A DNA stretch of 64,000 nt, from positions 32,698 to 96,697 of the forward strand of contig JAIOHM010000029.1 of NCBI GenBank assembly GCA_019912965.1. The letters are read 5' to 3'. A model generated the notes under the pieces. The model was not told the DNA's origin. It ran no database searches and was given only the letters and a program-made list of their open reading frames with translations. The DNA comes from Anaerolineae bacterium (GTDB taxonomy: Bacteria > Chloroflexota > Anaerolineae > Aggregatilineales > Phototrophicaceae). Below, piece after piece: positions 1 through 8,828 of the stretch. Each line of letters begins with the position of its first letter. Position 1 is the stretch's first letter. The translations under genes were made by a program, and so were the position numbers.

Positions 1-2349
1 ATGCGCCAGGTGAAACGACTGCTGCTTACTGGCTGCCAACCGGACGATATTTTGGTCGCCGTGCGGGATTGGGAACGCTACGGGGCACATTTGGCGTCAA
101 ACGCACGGTTGTATGGCTTGCCTGTTGCCCTGCATTATGGCGAAAAATTGGTAAATAATCCAACAATCATTGCCCTGCTAAATCTGCTGGATGTGGCGGC
201 AAATGATTTTCGGCGGCGCGATTTGATTGATGTGCTGCGATCCCCTTATTTTGCGGTGGAGGGTTTAGCCAGTGAGTGGGTTGATAAGCTGGAACGAGTG
301 AGTCGCGCACATCTGATAATTGGTGGGCGGAATTTTTGGCTGGAATCGCTTGATCTTGCGGCTGTTGAAACTCAAGATGATGAAGGTGAACGTCAGGAAG
401 CGTTACTTACTCTAGCTGAAGCTGATTATCTGAAGCATAAACTGATACATTTTTTTGAGGCTATAACCCCGGTTGAGCAGGGGAGAACATCCGACTATAT
501 CGACTGGTTAGAAACTCTAATTGGTTCTGATCGGGAAGCTGAAGCGGATGAGCAGTCGAATCAGAATGTCTATTCCCTCCATATGATTCACCAGATTCGG
601 GCGACAGCCGAAGATGAAGCTATTGAAGCCCGCGATTTGCTGGCGATGCGTGAGTTCAAGAATTTGCTGCGGGGTCTATACACAGCACAAAATTTATTTA
701 TGGCTTTAGGTTTACGTCAGGATGCACCTACTCGTTGGATTGATTTTATCAGCGATTTGCAGGCTGCGCTGGGTACGGCATCGATTAAACAGGGCGTGAA
801 TCGCACTGGCCAGGTGCTGGTGACGACTGTGGCGGATGCGCGTGGTCTGCCTCACAAACATGTTTTTATCCCCGGATTATCAGAAGGCATCTTCCCTGCT
901 CCGATACCAGAAGATCCCCTTTATCTGGACAGCGAGCGGCAGGCACTTACTGCTAAAGGTATTCCTCTGGAAACACAAGCGGAACGGGCGGCGGACGAGG
1001 GTTTATTTTATGAATTAATTAACCTGGGGCGCGAGACGCTGACTCTTTCACGGCCAACCATGCAGAATGGTGTGTTCTGGTCGGAGAGCCATTTGTGGCG
1101 GGCAGTGCATGTCTTGTTCAGTGATTCCGAAACGATTATTGGGGAAAATGAAATTCGCCTTGGTCGTGTGGTAGCACCTGAACAGGTTGCTTCGGTTGGG
1201 GAAGCGTCGTTGGTGGTTGCACAGGGTATGAGCCAATCAATACTTAAACCTGATGTGATTGGTTTATACAACTGGTTGGTGACAGCACAACCTGTTTATT
1301 GGGGGCATATTCGTAAGGCGCGGCAGATCGAATTGGGGCGGATGTTAAATCGCCGTTTTGATGCTTACTCCGGGGTTTTGGCGGCGGCATTTTCGCGCGA
1401 TCATGCGGCGGAAGCGTTGGGGGCTGGTCATGTGTGGAGTGCCAGCCAATTTAATGATTATGGGCAGTGCGGTTTCCGGTTTTTTGCCAAGCGGTTGCTC
1501 AAGCTGGAAAAGATCGAAGAACCTGAAGCAGGTATGAATGCTGCCCAATTGGGTACCCTAAATCACAAAATTCTGGAAGATACCTATCGCCGTTTACACG
1601 ATGATGGGGTAACGATTACACCCGATTATATGGAGCAGGCGGTAACAATTTTGCGAATGGTGGCGACTGAGGTGTTGGCGGATGCACCGCGCCATTTTGG
1701 CTTTCGGGCGTCGGGGCTTTGGGAGCAAGAGAAAACAACGCTGTTGCGTAAACTGGAAACCATTGTTCGGTTAGACTTTTCCGAAGATAGTCCAATTAAT
1801 CAGAAATTTACCAGTGTTCCACGCCGACCTTATCTGCTGGAAACACCCTTTGACGCGGATTCAGATCAACCTGTTCTGCTGCCAATCAATTCGGAAATCG
1901 GGGGGATACGGGTCACAGGTTATATTGACCGGATTGATCGTCAGGGCGACCGAGTGATTTTGATTGACTATAAAACCGGGAGCAAAACGATTCCGACGAA
2001 GGAGATGCAGCGTGGGCGTAATTTCCAGATGATGCTGTATTTGCGCGTCGGGGAATATCTGCTGGCGAATATAGATGAGCCGGATGCTCCCAAGACTATA
2101 GGTGGTGGTCTGTTCTGGCATCTACGGAATGGGAAAGTCAGCGGCGCAATCCAGATGGATAAACCAGAGGATCAGGAAGCGTTGGACGAGGCATTAAATC
2201 ATCTGAGCCAGCATATTGCACGGGGCAGGGAAGGGGATTTTGCAGCACAGCCGAATAAAACAGGTGGCGGTGCATGTTCACATTATTGCGAGTTCAATCA
2301 GTTCTGCCGCGTGAGCATTATGCGGCGTTCCCGACAAGGGCAGCGGTAG
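1..2349 (+). CDS. AddB/RecB-like PD-(D/E)XK nuclease subunit (5' partial)
   Basis: This is the C-terminal part of a helicase-nuclease subunit of the AddB/RecB type, acting in processing of double-strand DNA ends. The reading frame is open from base 1, and its first residues already match the middle of a UvrD-like helicase fold, so the ATG at base 1 is probably internal and the Walker A region lies outside the window. The nuclease domain is seen near residues 640-660 (GYIDRIDRQGD followed by IDYKTG, with Asp656 and Lys658 as candidate catalytic residues). Cys490 and the C-terminal trio Cys759, Cys763, Cys769 match the four-cysteine Fe-S cluster that frames the AddB nuclease. The stop codon TAG is followed directly by the ATG of the AddA-like gene, so the two are surely cotranscribed. 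AddB is usually above 1100 residues, so roughly 300 are missing. The family is sure; AddB orthology is inferred from the neighbour. Confidence 0.85.
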   Translation: MRQVKRLLLTGCQPDDILVAVRDWERYGAHLASNARLYGLPVALHYGEKLVNNPTIIALLNLLDVAANDFRRRDLIDVLRSPYFAVEGLASEWVDKLERVSRAHLIIGGRNFWLESLDLAAVETQDDEGERQEALLTLAEADYLKHKLIHFFEAITPVEQGRTSDYIDWLETLIGSDREAEADEQSNQNVYSLHMIHQIRATAEDEAIEARDLLAMREFKNLLRGLYTAQNLFMALGLRQDAPTRWIDFISDLQAALGTASIKQGVNRTGQVLVTTVADARGLPHKHVFIPGLSEGIFPAPIPEDPLYLDSERQALTAKGIPLETQAERAADEGLFYELINLGRETLTLSRPTMQNGVFWSESHLWRAVHVLFSDSETIIGENEIRLGRVVAPEQVASVGEASLVVAQGMSQSILKPDVIGLYNWLVTAQPVYWGHIRKARQIELGRMLNRRFDAYSGVLAAAFSRDHAAEALGAGHVWSASQFNDYGQCGFRFFAKRLLKLEKIEEPEAGMNAAQLGTLNHKILEDTYRRLHDDGVTITPDYMEQAVTILRMVATEVLADAPRHFGFRASGLWEQEKTTLLRKLETIVRLDFSEDSPINQKFTSVPRRPYLLETPFDADSDQPVLLPINSEIGGIRVTGYIDRIDRQGDRVILIDYKTGSKTIPTKEMQRGRNFQMMLYLRVGEYLLANIDEPDAPKTIGGGLFWHLRNGKVSGAIQMDKPEDQEALDEALNHLSQHIARGREGDFAAQPNKTGGGACSHYCEFNQFCRVSIMRRSRQGQR

Positions 2350-5300
2350 ATGGAAAGGACAGAAGCCCAACGGATTGCCATTGAGCAGCACGACCAAAAT
2401 CTGATCGTGGTGGCGGGTGCTGGATCGGGCAAGACCTATGTGCTGGTGGAACGCTATCTGGGTTTATTAGACGCAAACCGCGATTGGCCGTTGAATGCGC
2501 TGGTGGCGATTACCTTCACCAAAAAAGCGGCACAGGAAATGCGTGATCGGGTGCGGCAGGCTCTGGAAAAGCGTTATGCAACTGCCCTCGATTCGGTCGA
2601 GCGAGATTTATGGGCAGGCCGTATTGCTGCGATGCAAAGCGCCCGGATTGATACCATTCACGGCTTATGCGCCTCGATCTTACGTGCTAACGCGGCAGAA
2701 GCGGATGTTGATCCTCAATTTGAAGTGCTGGATGAAATCCAAGCCTATAGTTTTCTTGATGACACCATTGATGGTGTGTTACAGGCTGTGGTGACGGAAA
2801 ATGATCCGGCGGTGCGCTTGCTGACTGAGTATGAAGTCAGTGCCGTGCGGCAGGCACTTATCGATTTCGCGATGGTGAATGTGCCCGATATTGCGGCTGA
2901 TCTGATGCAATTCTGGCGTAAACAATGGGAAAAGATAGCAAAAGATGCTGTTTCCCGACTGATTGAGCAATCGGATTTTCAAGCGGCAGCGCATTGGTCG
3001 CCGGGGGTATGGCCGAACGACGACGATAAGTTGATGGCGATCTGGAAGGGCTGCCGGGAATCGCTGGATGTACTTCAGCGGCGGCAAGATAATTTGGATT
3101 TATGCCTCGAAGCATTGCAAACTTTAGTCACTACCATCAAATTGACGGGCGGCAGTGCCAAAAATTGGGGGGATAAAGAAACGCTCGATGTTGCCAAGAA
3201 TGCACTGCGAACGATTCGGGAGTTTGCCAGTGCAACGCAAATACTGATTGGTGAAACACCGGGTGAACGCGATGAGCAGGCGGCAGAACTCTTGCCTCTG
3301 TGGGTGAGTTTAATTCGGCGAGCACAGATGGCTTACCAGCAGGCTAAGGCAGCGGCAAGCTATCTGGATTTTGATGATCTGGAACATAAAACATGCAAAC
3401 TGCTGGCAGAATATCCAGCAGCTCAAGCACGGTATCAAGATGCTGAGTTCAAACATCTTCTAGTAGATGAATTTCAGGATACCAACAGTGCTCAATGGGA
3501 AATTGTGCGTGGGCTGGCGGATTTGAATCAGGCTGGCAGCTTGTTTGTTGTAGGCGACCCCAAGCAGTCCATCTATGCATTTCGTGGGGCAGATGTCAGT
3601 GTGTTTGACCATGTGCGCGGGAAAATTCTGGAAGCGGGTGGTGGTGCGGTGGCGCTGGCGCGGTCTTTCCGCACACATCACAGCCTTGTTGAAAGTTTCA
3701 ATTCGGTCTTCCAGCAAATCCTGCTGCGTGATTTGGGAAGCCCTGTGCGCGATTATGAAGTGGAATTGGGCGAACCGATGCAGGCAACACGCGAAGCTGC
3801 ACCTTCTGAATCGTTGCCGCTGGAATTTTTATTTATCCGACGGGATGGGCTCGATGAGGAAGATGACGATGCCGAAACCCGTCGTCGATGGGAAGCCTAT
3901 GAAATTGCCCAACGGCTACGTCACATTGTCGAGAACGAGAAACGGGCGATTTACGACAAGAAATTGCAAGGACATCGAGAAATCGGTTTTGGTGATATAA
4001 CACTGCTGTTCCAGTCCACCAGTCATATCACGGTGTATGAAGATGTGTTCAAGGCGGCGGGACTGCCTTTTGTGACGATTGCGGGACGGGGATATTACAG
4101 CCGTCAGGAAGTCTGGGATTTGCTGAACCTGCTGACGGCACTGCATAACCCGGCGGATAATCTTTCGCTGGCGACGACTCTGCGTTCGCCTTTATTTGGG
4201 TTGAGCGATGATGCTTTGCTGGCACTGCGGGTTCGGCGGGATGTAGAGGGTAAAAGACTTCTGCTCTGGGATGCTCTGGACGATACCGAAAATGTGCCAG
4301 AGGCGGAAATCCCCAAAATTATTTTCGCGCGTGAGTGTCTTCGTAAACTACATAGACGGGCAGGACGGGTGACGATTTCCGAACTGTTGCACGCGGCGCT
4401 TGACCAGACAGGGTATTTAGCGACATTAACTGGACTGCCAGATGGGGCGCGGCGGCGGGGAAATGTGGAAAAGCTGCTGGATAAAGCTGAGATCAGTGGA
4501 CAGGTTACATTGGGGGCGTTCTCCCAGTATTTACGGGATTTGAGCAGCCGGGAAGTGCGTGAGGGTGAGGCTTTAACTGAGGCTGATGAAGCAGTGAAGT
4601 TGATGACAGTTCATGCCAGCAAGGGATTAGAGTTCCCTCTGGTCGTGCTGGCTGATGTGGGATGGAGCCGTAATCGACGGGAAACCGCCCCAGTTATTCT
4701 TGACCCAGCCTATGGATTAGCGTGCAGGGTGTATGACCCGATTGAAGATAAAACTGTGGGTACCTATGCTTATCAGCAGGCAGCACACCTACAAGAGATG
4801 CGGGAACTGGCGGAACGCAAGCGGTTACTCTATGTGGCGATGACGCGGGCACAGGATTATGTACTCATCAGTGGACAACTTCCCCTTAAGGATGGAAAGT
4901 GGAAAGCCAATACCTGGTTGGGTTGGCTTTGGACTGCGCTGGATTTTGACAGCGAACCTTTTGAGTCAGGGTTGAATATTCGTCATTATGACTGGGGACA
5001 GGCTGCCATATCGATTCCCACGCAGATGCCCTCCGATGAGGCATTTATACTCAGTGAAATGGGTAAAAACACCATAGGCTGGGATCAGGAAGCTGTTCGA
5101 GAAGGCCGACCGTTACCGGGTGAAACGGTTGCCCCGTTACTAGTCCAAAGTGTACAGGTTGAACGTGGAAAACGCGCGCGCCACCTGACGGCTACCCAGA
5201 TTGCTGATTTGGGCACTGCCCCTTATGTACCCCATTTTGCGGGACGCTTCCGCCGGAGTGTGCTGCACGAAGCCCCAGAATTTATTGAGCAGATCAGCCA

Positions 5301-5877
5301 ACGAGAACCCGAACAGGTTTCCCGGCGGATTATTGGCGAAATTGTGCATCGCGTTTTGGGCATATGGAATTTTGTAGTTACCGATGCCAGCCTGAGAGCA
5401 TATGCCTGGGAACAGGGGGTTGTGGACGATGGAAGACAAAAATTTGCCGTACAAGAAGCTCGAAAACTGCTCCACCTAACCCTGAACAGCAGCCTTTATG
5501 AGTTGATTGAGTCCGCCCAACAGGTGTTCCGCGAACTGCCCTTTATTTATAAGACAGATAAACGCATTATTCATGGTGTCTTGGACGTGCTGTTACAGCG
5601 TGAGGATGGTTCATGGGTGGTGGTGGATTATAAGACAAGTTACGTAGAAGGTGGGCAGCGCGACCGAAATTTGGTGATTGAGCACGCCCGACGTTATCAT
5701 CTGCAGGTGGGTGTTTATGCGGCGGCTGTTCGGGCACAATTGAACGAAACTGTGATACCGGATGTTTATATTCATTACATCCGATACGGTCAAACCGTTC
5801 TGGTGCCAACTGATGATTGGATGTACGCATTGGCACAACTCGAAAATACCATCGGTGATTTATTGGATATTGAGTAA
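2350..5877 (+). CDS. addA: AddA-like UvrD helicase-nuclease
   Basis: This is a 1175-residue SF1A helicase with a C-terminal nuclease, the AddA/RecB type. It unwinds and trims broken DNA ends to start recombinational repair. All helicase motifs are visible in order: Walker A AGAGSGKT (about residues 22-29), motif Ia ITFTKKAAQEMRDRV, motif II LLVDEFQDTN, motif III VGDPKQSIYAFRGADV, motif V MTVHASKGLEFPLVVLAD and motif VI LLYVAMTRAQDYVLIS. The nuclease follows near the end, with GEIVHRVLG, GVLDVLL and VVVDYKTS. The length fits the AddA family. It begins immediately after the stop of the AddB-like gene with no spacer, as expected for a heterodimer made in equal amounts. The ATPase and nuclease residues look intact, so the enzyme should be active. 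A generic RecB-like helicase is the alternative, but the two-gene arrangement favours AddAB. Confidence 0.9.
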   Translation: MERTEAQRIAIEQHDQNLIVVAGAGSGKTYVLVERYLGLLDANRDWPLNALVAITFTKKAAQEMRDRVRQALEKRYATALDSVERDLWAGRIAAMQSARIDTIHGLCASILRANAAEADVDPQFEVLDEIQAYSFLDDTIDGVLQAVVTENDPAVRLLTEYEVSAVRQALIDFAMVNVPDIAADLMQFWRKQWEKIAKDAVSRLIEQSDFQAAAHWSPGVWPNDDDKLMAIWKGCRESLDVLQRRQDNLDLCLEALQTLVTTIKLTGGSAKNWGDKETLDVAKNALRTIREFASATQILIGETPGERDEQAAELLPLWVSLIRRAQMAYQQAKAAASYLDFDDLEHKTCKLLAEYPAAQARYQDAEFKHLLVDEFQDTNSAQWEIVRGLADLNQAGSLFVVGDPKQSIYAFRGADVSVFDHVRGKILEAGGGAVALARSFRTHHSLVESFNSVFQQILLRDLGSPVRDYEVELGEPMQATREAAPSESLPLEFLFIRRDGLDEEDDDAETRRRWEAYEIAQRLRHIVENEKRAIYDKKLQGHREIGFGDITLLFQSTSHITVYEDVFKAAGLPFVTIAGRGYYSRQEVWDLLNLLTALHNPADNLSLATTLRSPLFGLSDDALLALRVRRDVEGKRLLLWDALDDTENVPEAEIPKIIFARECLRKLHRRAGRVTISELLHAALDQTGYLATLTGLPDGARRRGNVEKLLDKAEISGQVTLGAFSQYLRDLSSREVREGEALTEADEAVKLMTVHASKGLEFPLVVLADVGWSRNRRETAPVILDPAYGLACRVYDPIEDKTVGTYAYQQAAHLQEMRELAERKRLLYVAMTRAQDYVLISGQLPLKDGKWKANTWLGWLWTALDFDSEPFESGLNIRHYDWGQAAISIPTQMPSDEAFILSEMGKNTIGWDQEAVREGRPLPGETVAPLLVQSVQVERGKRARHLTATQIADLGTAPYVPHFAGRFRRSVLHEAPEFIEQISQREPEQVSRRIIGEIVHRVLGIWNFVVTDASLRAYAWEQGVVDDGRQKFAVQEARKLLHLTLNSSLYELIESAQQVFRELPFIYKTDKRIIHGVLDVLLQREDGSWVVVDYKTSYVEGGQRDRNLVIEHARRYHLQVGVYAAAVRAQLNETVIPDVYIHYIRYGQTVLVPTDDWMYALAQLENTIGDLLDIE

Positions 5878-5878
5878 T

Positions 5879-6853
5879 ATGGCGATCATTCAACGGTTTA
5901 CCACACAACTGCCCATCTGGGCACGCTCTGACCATCCCCTGCTGCGTTATGAATTAGGACGTGCCAATCGTACTTCTCGCAGAACAAGATATTTACGCAT
6001 CGCAGGATTAGCGGCGGTGATCGTTCTATTGTTCTGGGCAGGGTATGCAATTGCGACTGGATTTTTTCAGAACGCGCCGGGTCAAAATCTGACCGAGATT
6101 GCGATGGCGATTGTATTCTGGCCGACGCTGGCGTTGCAGGTGATTATGCAGGTGGCCGCGCTAACGCTAACGGTCAATACGGTCAGTGAACAGAAACGCC
6201 GCCAAACCTGGGATAGCCTGCGGGCGACGCAGGATGGGGCAGGGCTTACACTGCGGGCACGCTGGGTGACGGTCTATTATCGGTTGCTGCCTTTGCTGGT
6301 GGTGACGGTGGTGATTCGGGTGGGGCTTATTATTGGCATTCTGATTGATTTGACGGCTTTTCAGGGACGTTATATTGATCTGCTGCTGAATAATGTGGTG
6401 CCGGAGGTTTCGCCGATTGTGGGAGCGCTGCTGCTGGCGTTTCTGATGACAGCCAGTTTGTTGCTTCCGTTTACCAGCGTAGGGTTTGACTCGGCTATCG
6501 GTTTGCTGGTATCCGTAACGGTACAGCAGCGGGTCTACAGCGTGATGACCCAGATTATTGTAGTGGGCATTCGTTTGTTGATTCTGGTGACTTTGATGGT
6601 AGGGGCAACCCAGTTTGTTCGCGGATCATTTCAGGTGAGCGATGGTGCAGCCTGGTTGCTGATGGGTGGGTTCTCTGCATTGGGTGATTGGGGTTTGTCC
6701 TTTCTGCATCTAGGGTTTTATAGCGAAGTTTGGGCAACCATCCCTTATGCTGTGTTTTTAGGAATTGGTTTACTGCTGTTCGCAATGGCACAGTCGGCGT
6801 TGAGCGAAGGAATTCTGGCATTTGCTATCCACAGGGCGGAACGAAGTGGGTGA
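5879..6853 (+). CDS. Multi-pass membrane protein, ABC-2 permease-like
   Basis: This 324-residue integral membrane protein has about seven hydrophobic segments. After a cytoplasmic-looking first helix pair it carries SEQKRRQTWDSLRATQDG, which resembles the cytoplasmic coupling segment of ABC-2 export permeases (the RERGTLE-type motif after the second helix). The ATG at 5879, two bases after the addA stop, is chosen because the protein proper (MAIIQRFTTQLPIW) begins there; the longer open frame back to 5762 lies inside addA and is a shadow. No ATP-binding protein is adjacent, so if this is an ABC permease its ATPase is encoded elsewhere. Substrate is unknown. The near-zero spacing suggests cotranscription with addA, but a functional link is not implied. 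Confidence 0.6.
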   Translation: MAIIQRFTTQLPIWARSDHPLLRYELGRANRTSRRTRYLRIAGLAAVIVLLFWAGYAIATGFFQNAPGQNLTEIAMAIVFWPTLALQVIMQVAALTLTVNTVSEQKRRQTWDSLRATQDGAGLTLRARWVTVYYRLLPLLVVTVVIRVGLIIGILIDLTAFQGRYIDLLLNNVVPEVSPIVGALLLAFLMTASLLLPFTSVGFDSAIGLLVSVTVQQRVYSVMTQIIVVGIRLLILVTLMVGATQFVRGSFQVSDGAAWLLMGGFSALGDWGLSFLHLGFYSEVWATIPYAVFLGIGLLLFAMAQSALSEGILAFAIHRAERSG

Positions 6854-6970
6854 ATGTAGCGTCTTATCGTAGACTGTGCGTCAGTTATTAGATTAGTGAG
6901 CGCATAACCGAGGTGAAAAAATTCGCCTATACTGTTTATTGAAAGTAGCGCGTAACAAGGGGGCTTGATT

Positions 6971-8308
6971 ATGAAATATCTGAAGCGGGCAACTTTGGTG
7001 ACCGGGTTATTGCTGGCATTGAGTTTGCTGGTTTTGCCTGTGCGCCAGACGTTTGCTCAGGAGGACTCGGTACTTGCTGCCGAGCATGATGCCACTGTTC
7101 TGGTTAAGTGGATGCAACTGCTTTATGACCGGGTAGAAGCGGAGAAAATTTCGGCTCCAGCGGCTTCGCGGTTGTATGCTTATGCTGGAGTGACGGCGTA
7201 TCAATCGGTGCTGCCCGGTATGCCAGAGGGCATTTCGATGAGTGGACAGTTGAATGCTCTGGACACGATTCCTTACCCTGAAGAAGAAGGTGTTTATGAT
7301 TGGCCGTCTTCGGCTAACGCGGCGTTGGCAACCGTGATTGCGGGATTGTTCCCGGAAGAGGCAGCCGATACACAGCGGGCAGTTGAGGCACTCCGCAGCA
7401 GCCAATCCAATTCCCGCGCAGGGGATGTGGGCGAAGATGTAGTTGCCCGTTCGGAAGCATATGGCGAAATCGTGGCACAGGCGATCCTGGATTGGGTGGC
7501 GATTGATAACTTCGCGGAAACGCGGGAAATGACGTTTGAAATTCCCGGCGGTGATCCATCGCTCTGGGTTCTAACGGCTGACGGGATGAGACCCGTTGAA
7601 CCCTACTGGGGGCAAATCCGTCCGTTCGCGCTATATTACGCGGATGCGTGTGCGGTTGAGCCGAATATGCCCTTCAGCACCGAAGAAGATTCGGCATTTT
7701 ATGCCCAAGCACTGGAAGTGAAAACGACAGGCGATAACCTGACGAATGAAGAGAAAGACACTGCGCGGTTCTGGGTGGACACACCGGGGGAGACAGGGAC
7801 ACCTGCCGGACACTGGGTGCTGGTTGAAAACCAGATGGTTGACCATCTAGGACTGAAACTTGACCGCGCCTCTATGATGTATGGTTTAGTGGGGGTATCG
7901 CTGGGCGATTCGTTCATTTCGGCGTGGTCATTGAAGTATCAAGTTAATCTCCTGCGTCCAGTGACTTATATTCAGGAATACATTGACCCGAACTGGCAGC
8001 CATTCATTGCTTCGCCGGGTTTCCCGGAATATCCTTCGGGGCATTCGGTGGTTTCCGGCGCGGCGGCAGAAGTCTTGACGGGCATGTTTGGAACGGTAGC
8101 GTTTACCGATCAGTCAGGTCGTCGGCGTGGGTTTGAACCCCGGTCATTCACTTCGTTTGAGGCAGCAGCCAACCAAGCGGCGATTTCACGACTGTATGGC
8201 GGTATTCACTATCGTTCGGCTATTGAGAACGGGCTGCGGCAGGGACGGTGCATCGGACAGCAAGTGTTGAATTATGTACTGCTGCGTTCCGTGCCGCAGG
8301 GGGAATAG
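6971..8308 (+). CDS. Secreted vanadium-dependent haloperoxidase (PAP2 superfamily)
   Basis: This 445-residue protein belongs to the vanadium haloperoxidase / type 2 phosphatidic acid phosphatase superfamily. An N-terminal signal peptide (hydrophobic residues 9-24, cleavage near QTFAQ) predicts export. The active-site set is visible: Lys322 and Arg329 in KYQVNLLRP, the PSGHSV loop with His358, and SRLYGGIHYRS with Arg407 and the vanadate-ligand His413. The conserved RP and GGIH motifs place it with bacterial haloperoxidase-like proteins rather than lipid phosphatases, which are smaller and multi-pass. The ATG at 6971 is preferred to a TTG at 6965 because AAGGGGG ends seven bases upstream. It probably oxidises halides with hydrogen peroxide, or may act as a phosphatase; sequence alone does not decide. 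An intrinsic terminator follows at 8354, so the gene seems to be a single transcription unit. Confidence 0.8.
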   Translation: MKYLKRATLVTGLLLALSLLVLPVRQTFAQEDSVLAAEHDATVLVKWMQLLYDRVEAEKISAPAASRLYAYAGVTAYQSVLPGMPEGISMSGQLNALDTIPYPEEEGVYDWPSSANAALATVIAGLFPEEAADTQRAVEALRSSQSNSRAGDVGEDVVARSEAYGEIVAQAILDWVAIDNFAETREMTFEIPGGDPSLWVLTADGMRPVEPYWGQIRPFALYYADACAVEPNMPFSTEEDSAFYAQALEVKTTGDNLTNEEKDTARFWVDTPGETGTPAGHWVLVENQMVDHLGLKLDRASMMYGLVGVSLGDSFISAWSLKYQVNLLRPVTYIQEYIDPNWQPFIASPGFPEYPSGHSVVSGAAAEVLTGMFGTVAFTDQSGRRRGFEPRSFTSFEAAANQAAISRLYGGIHYRSAIENGLRQGRCIGQQVLNYVLLRSVPQGE

Positions 8309-8353
8309 CGACTCGCTATTGGCGATTAGCTGATACTAAGAGAAATCTTCGAG

Positions 8354-8381
8354 GGAGCGTGGTTCTTGACACGCTCCTTTT
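8354..8381 (+). terminator. Intrinsic terminator after the haloperoxidase
   Basis: The arms GGAGCGTG (8354-8361) and CACGCTCC (8370-8377) pair perfectly over eight bases with an eight-base loop, and TTTT follows. It lies 46 bases after the haloperoxidase stop and just before the convergent methylglyoxal synthase gene ends, so it should stop plus-strand transcription. Confidence 0.8.
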
Positions 8382-8385
8382 ATGT

Positions 8386-8766
8386 TTATAAGGCTTTGGC
8401 GGAGATGATGAAGCTGGCGGTGGCCGCGTTGGTTGCCAGCGGAACATCGTGGACGTTGCAGATGCGGAGCAAGCCCTGAATATCCGGGTCGTGCGGGTTG
8501 GCAGTGAGGGGGTCTACGAAGAAAAAGACGGCTTCGATTCTACCCTCGGCGACCTGCGCGGCAATTTGAGCATCACCACCCATTGGGCCGGAGAGCATTT
8601 GCTGAACATCCAGTTTACACTTCTCTCGCAAAAGCTGACCGGTGGTTCGGGTGGCGACTAATTCGTAGCGCTGAAGCACATCACGATGCGCCATCGCAAA
8701 GGCGACCATATCGGCTTTCTTGCCATCGTGGGCAACAAGGGCGAGGGTTTTGCGTTCGTCAGGCAT
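8386..8766 (-). CDS. mgsA: Methylglyoxal synthase
   Basis: This 126-residue protein is a methylglyoxal synthase (EC 4.2.3.3), which converts dihydroxyacetone phosphate to methylglyoxal and phosphate and relieves phosphate shortage or sugar-phosphate build-up. The family signatures are clear: LVAHDGKKADMV near the N terminus, TGTTG-like ATRTTGQLL for phosphate binding, and LSGPMGGDAQIAAQVAEG with the catalytic Asp, followed by FFVDPLTANPHDPDIQGLLRIC. The length is slightly below the E. coli enzyme (152). It is the last gene of a minus-strand group after the PHP protein and the glycosyltransferase, 62 bases downstream of the latter. Cytoplasmic. Confidence 0.95.
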   Translation of the reverse strand: MPDERKTLALVAHDGKKADMVAFAMAHRDVLQRYELVATRTTGQLLREKCKLDVQQMLSGPMGGDAQIAAQVAEGRIEAVFFFVDPLTANPHDPDIQGLLRICNVHDVPLATNAATASFIISAKAL

Positions 8767-8828
8767 AGGTTTTCCTTAAGCCATAAGCGGTTTGCGATTA
8801 GCTTAAGCCAGAAAGGCGTCGGGCGCAA

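Noticed and set aside
5762..5878. Upstream extension of the membrane-protein frame
   Set aside because: It lies wholly within addA in another frame; the ATG at 5879 gives a normal membrane protein.
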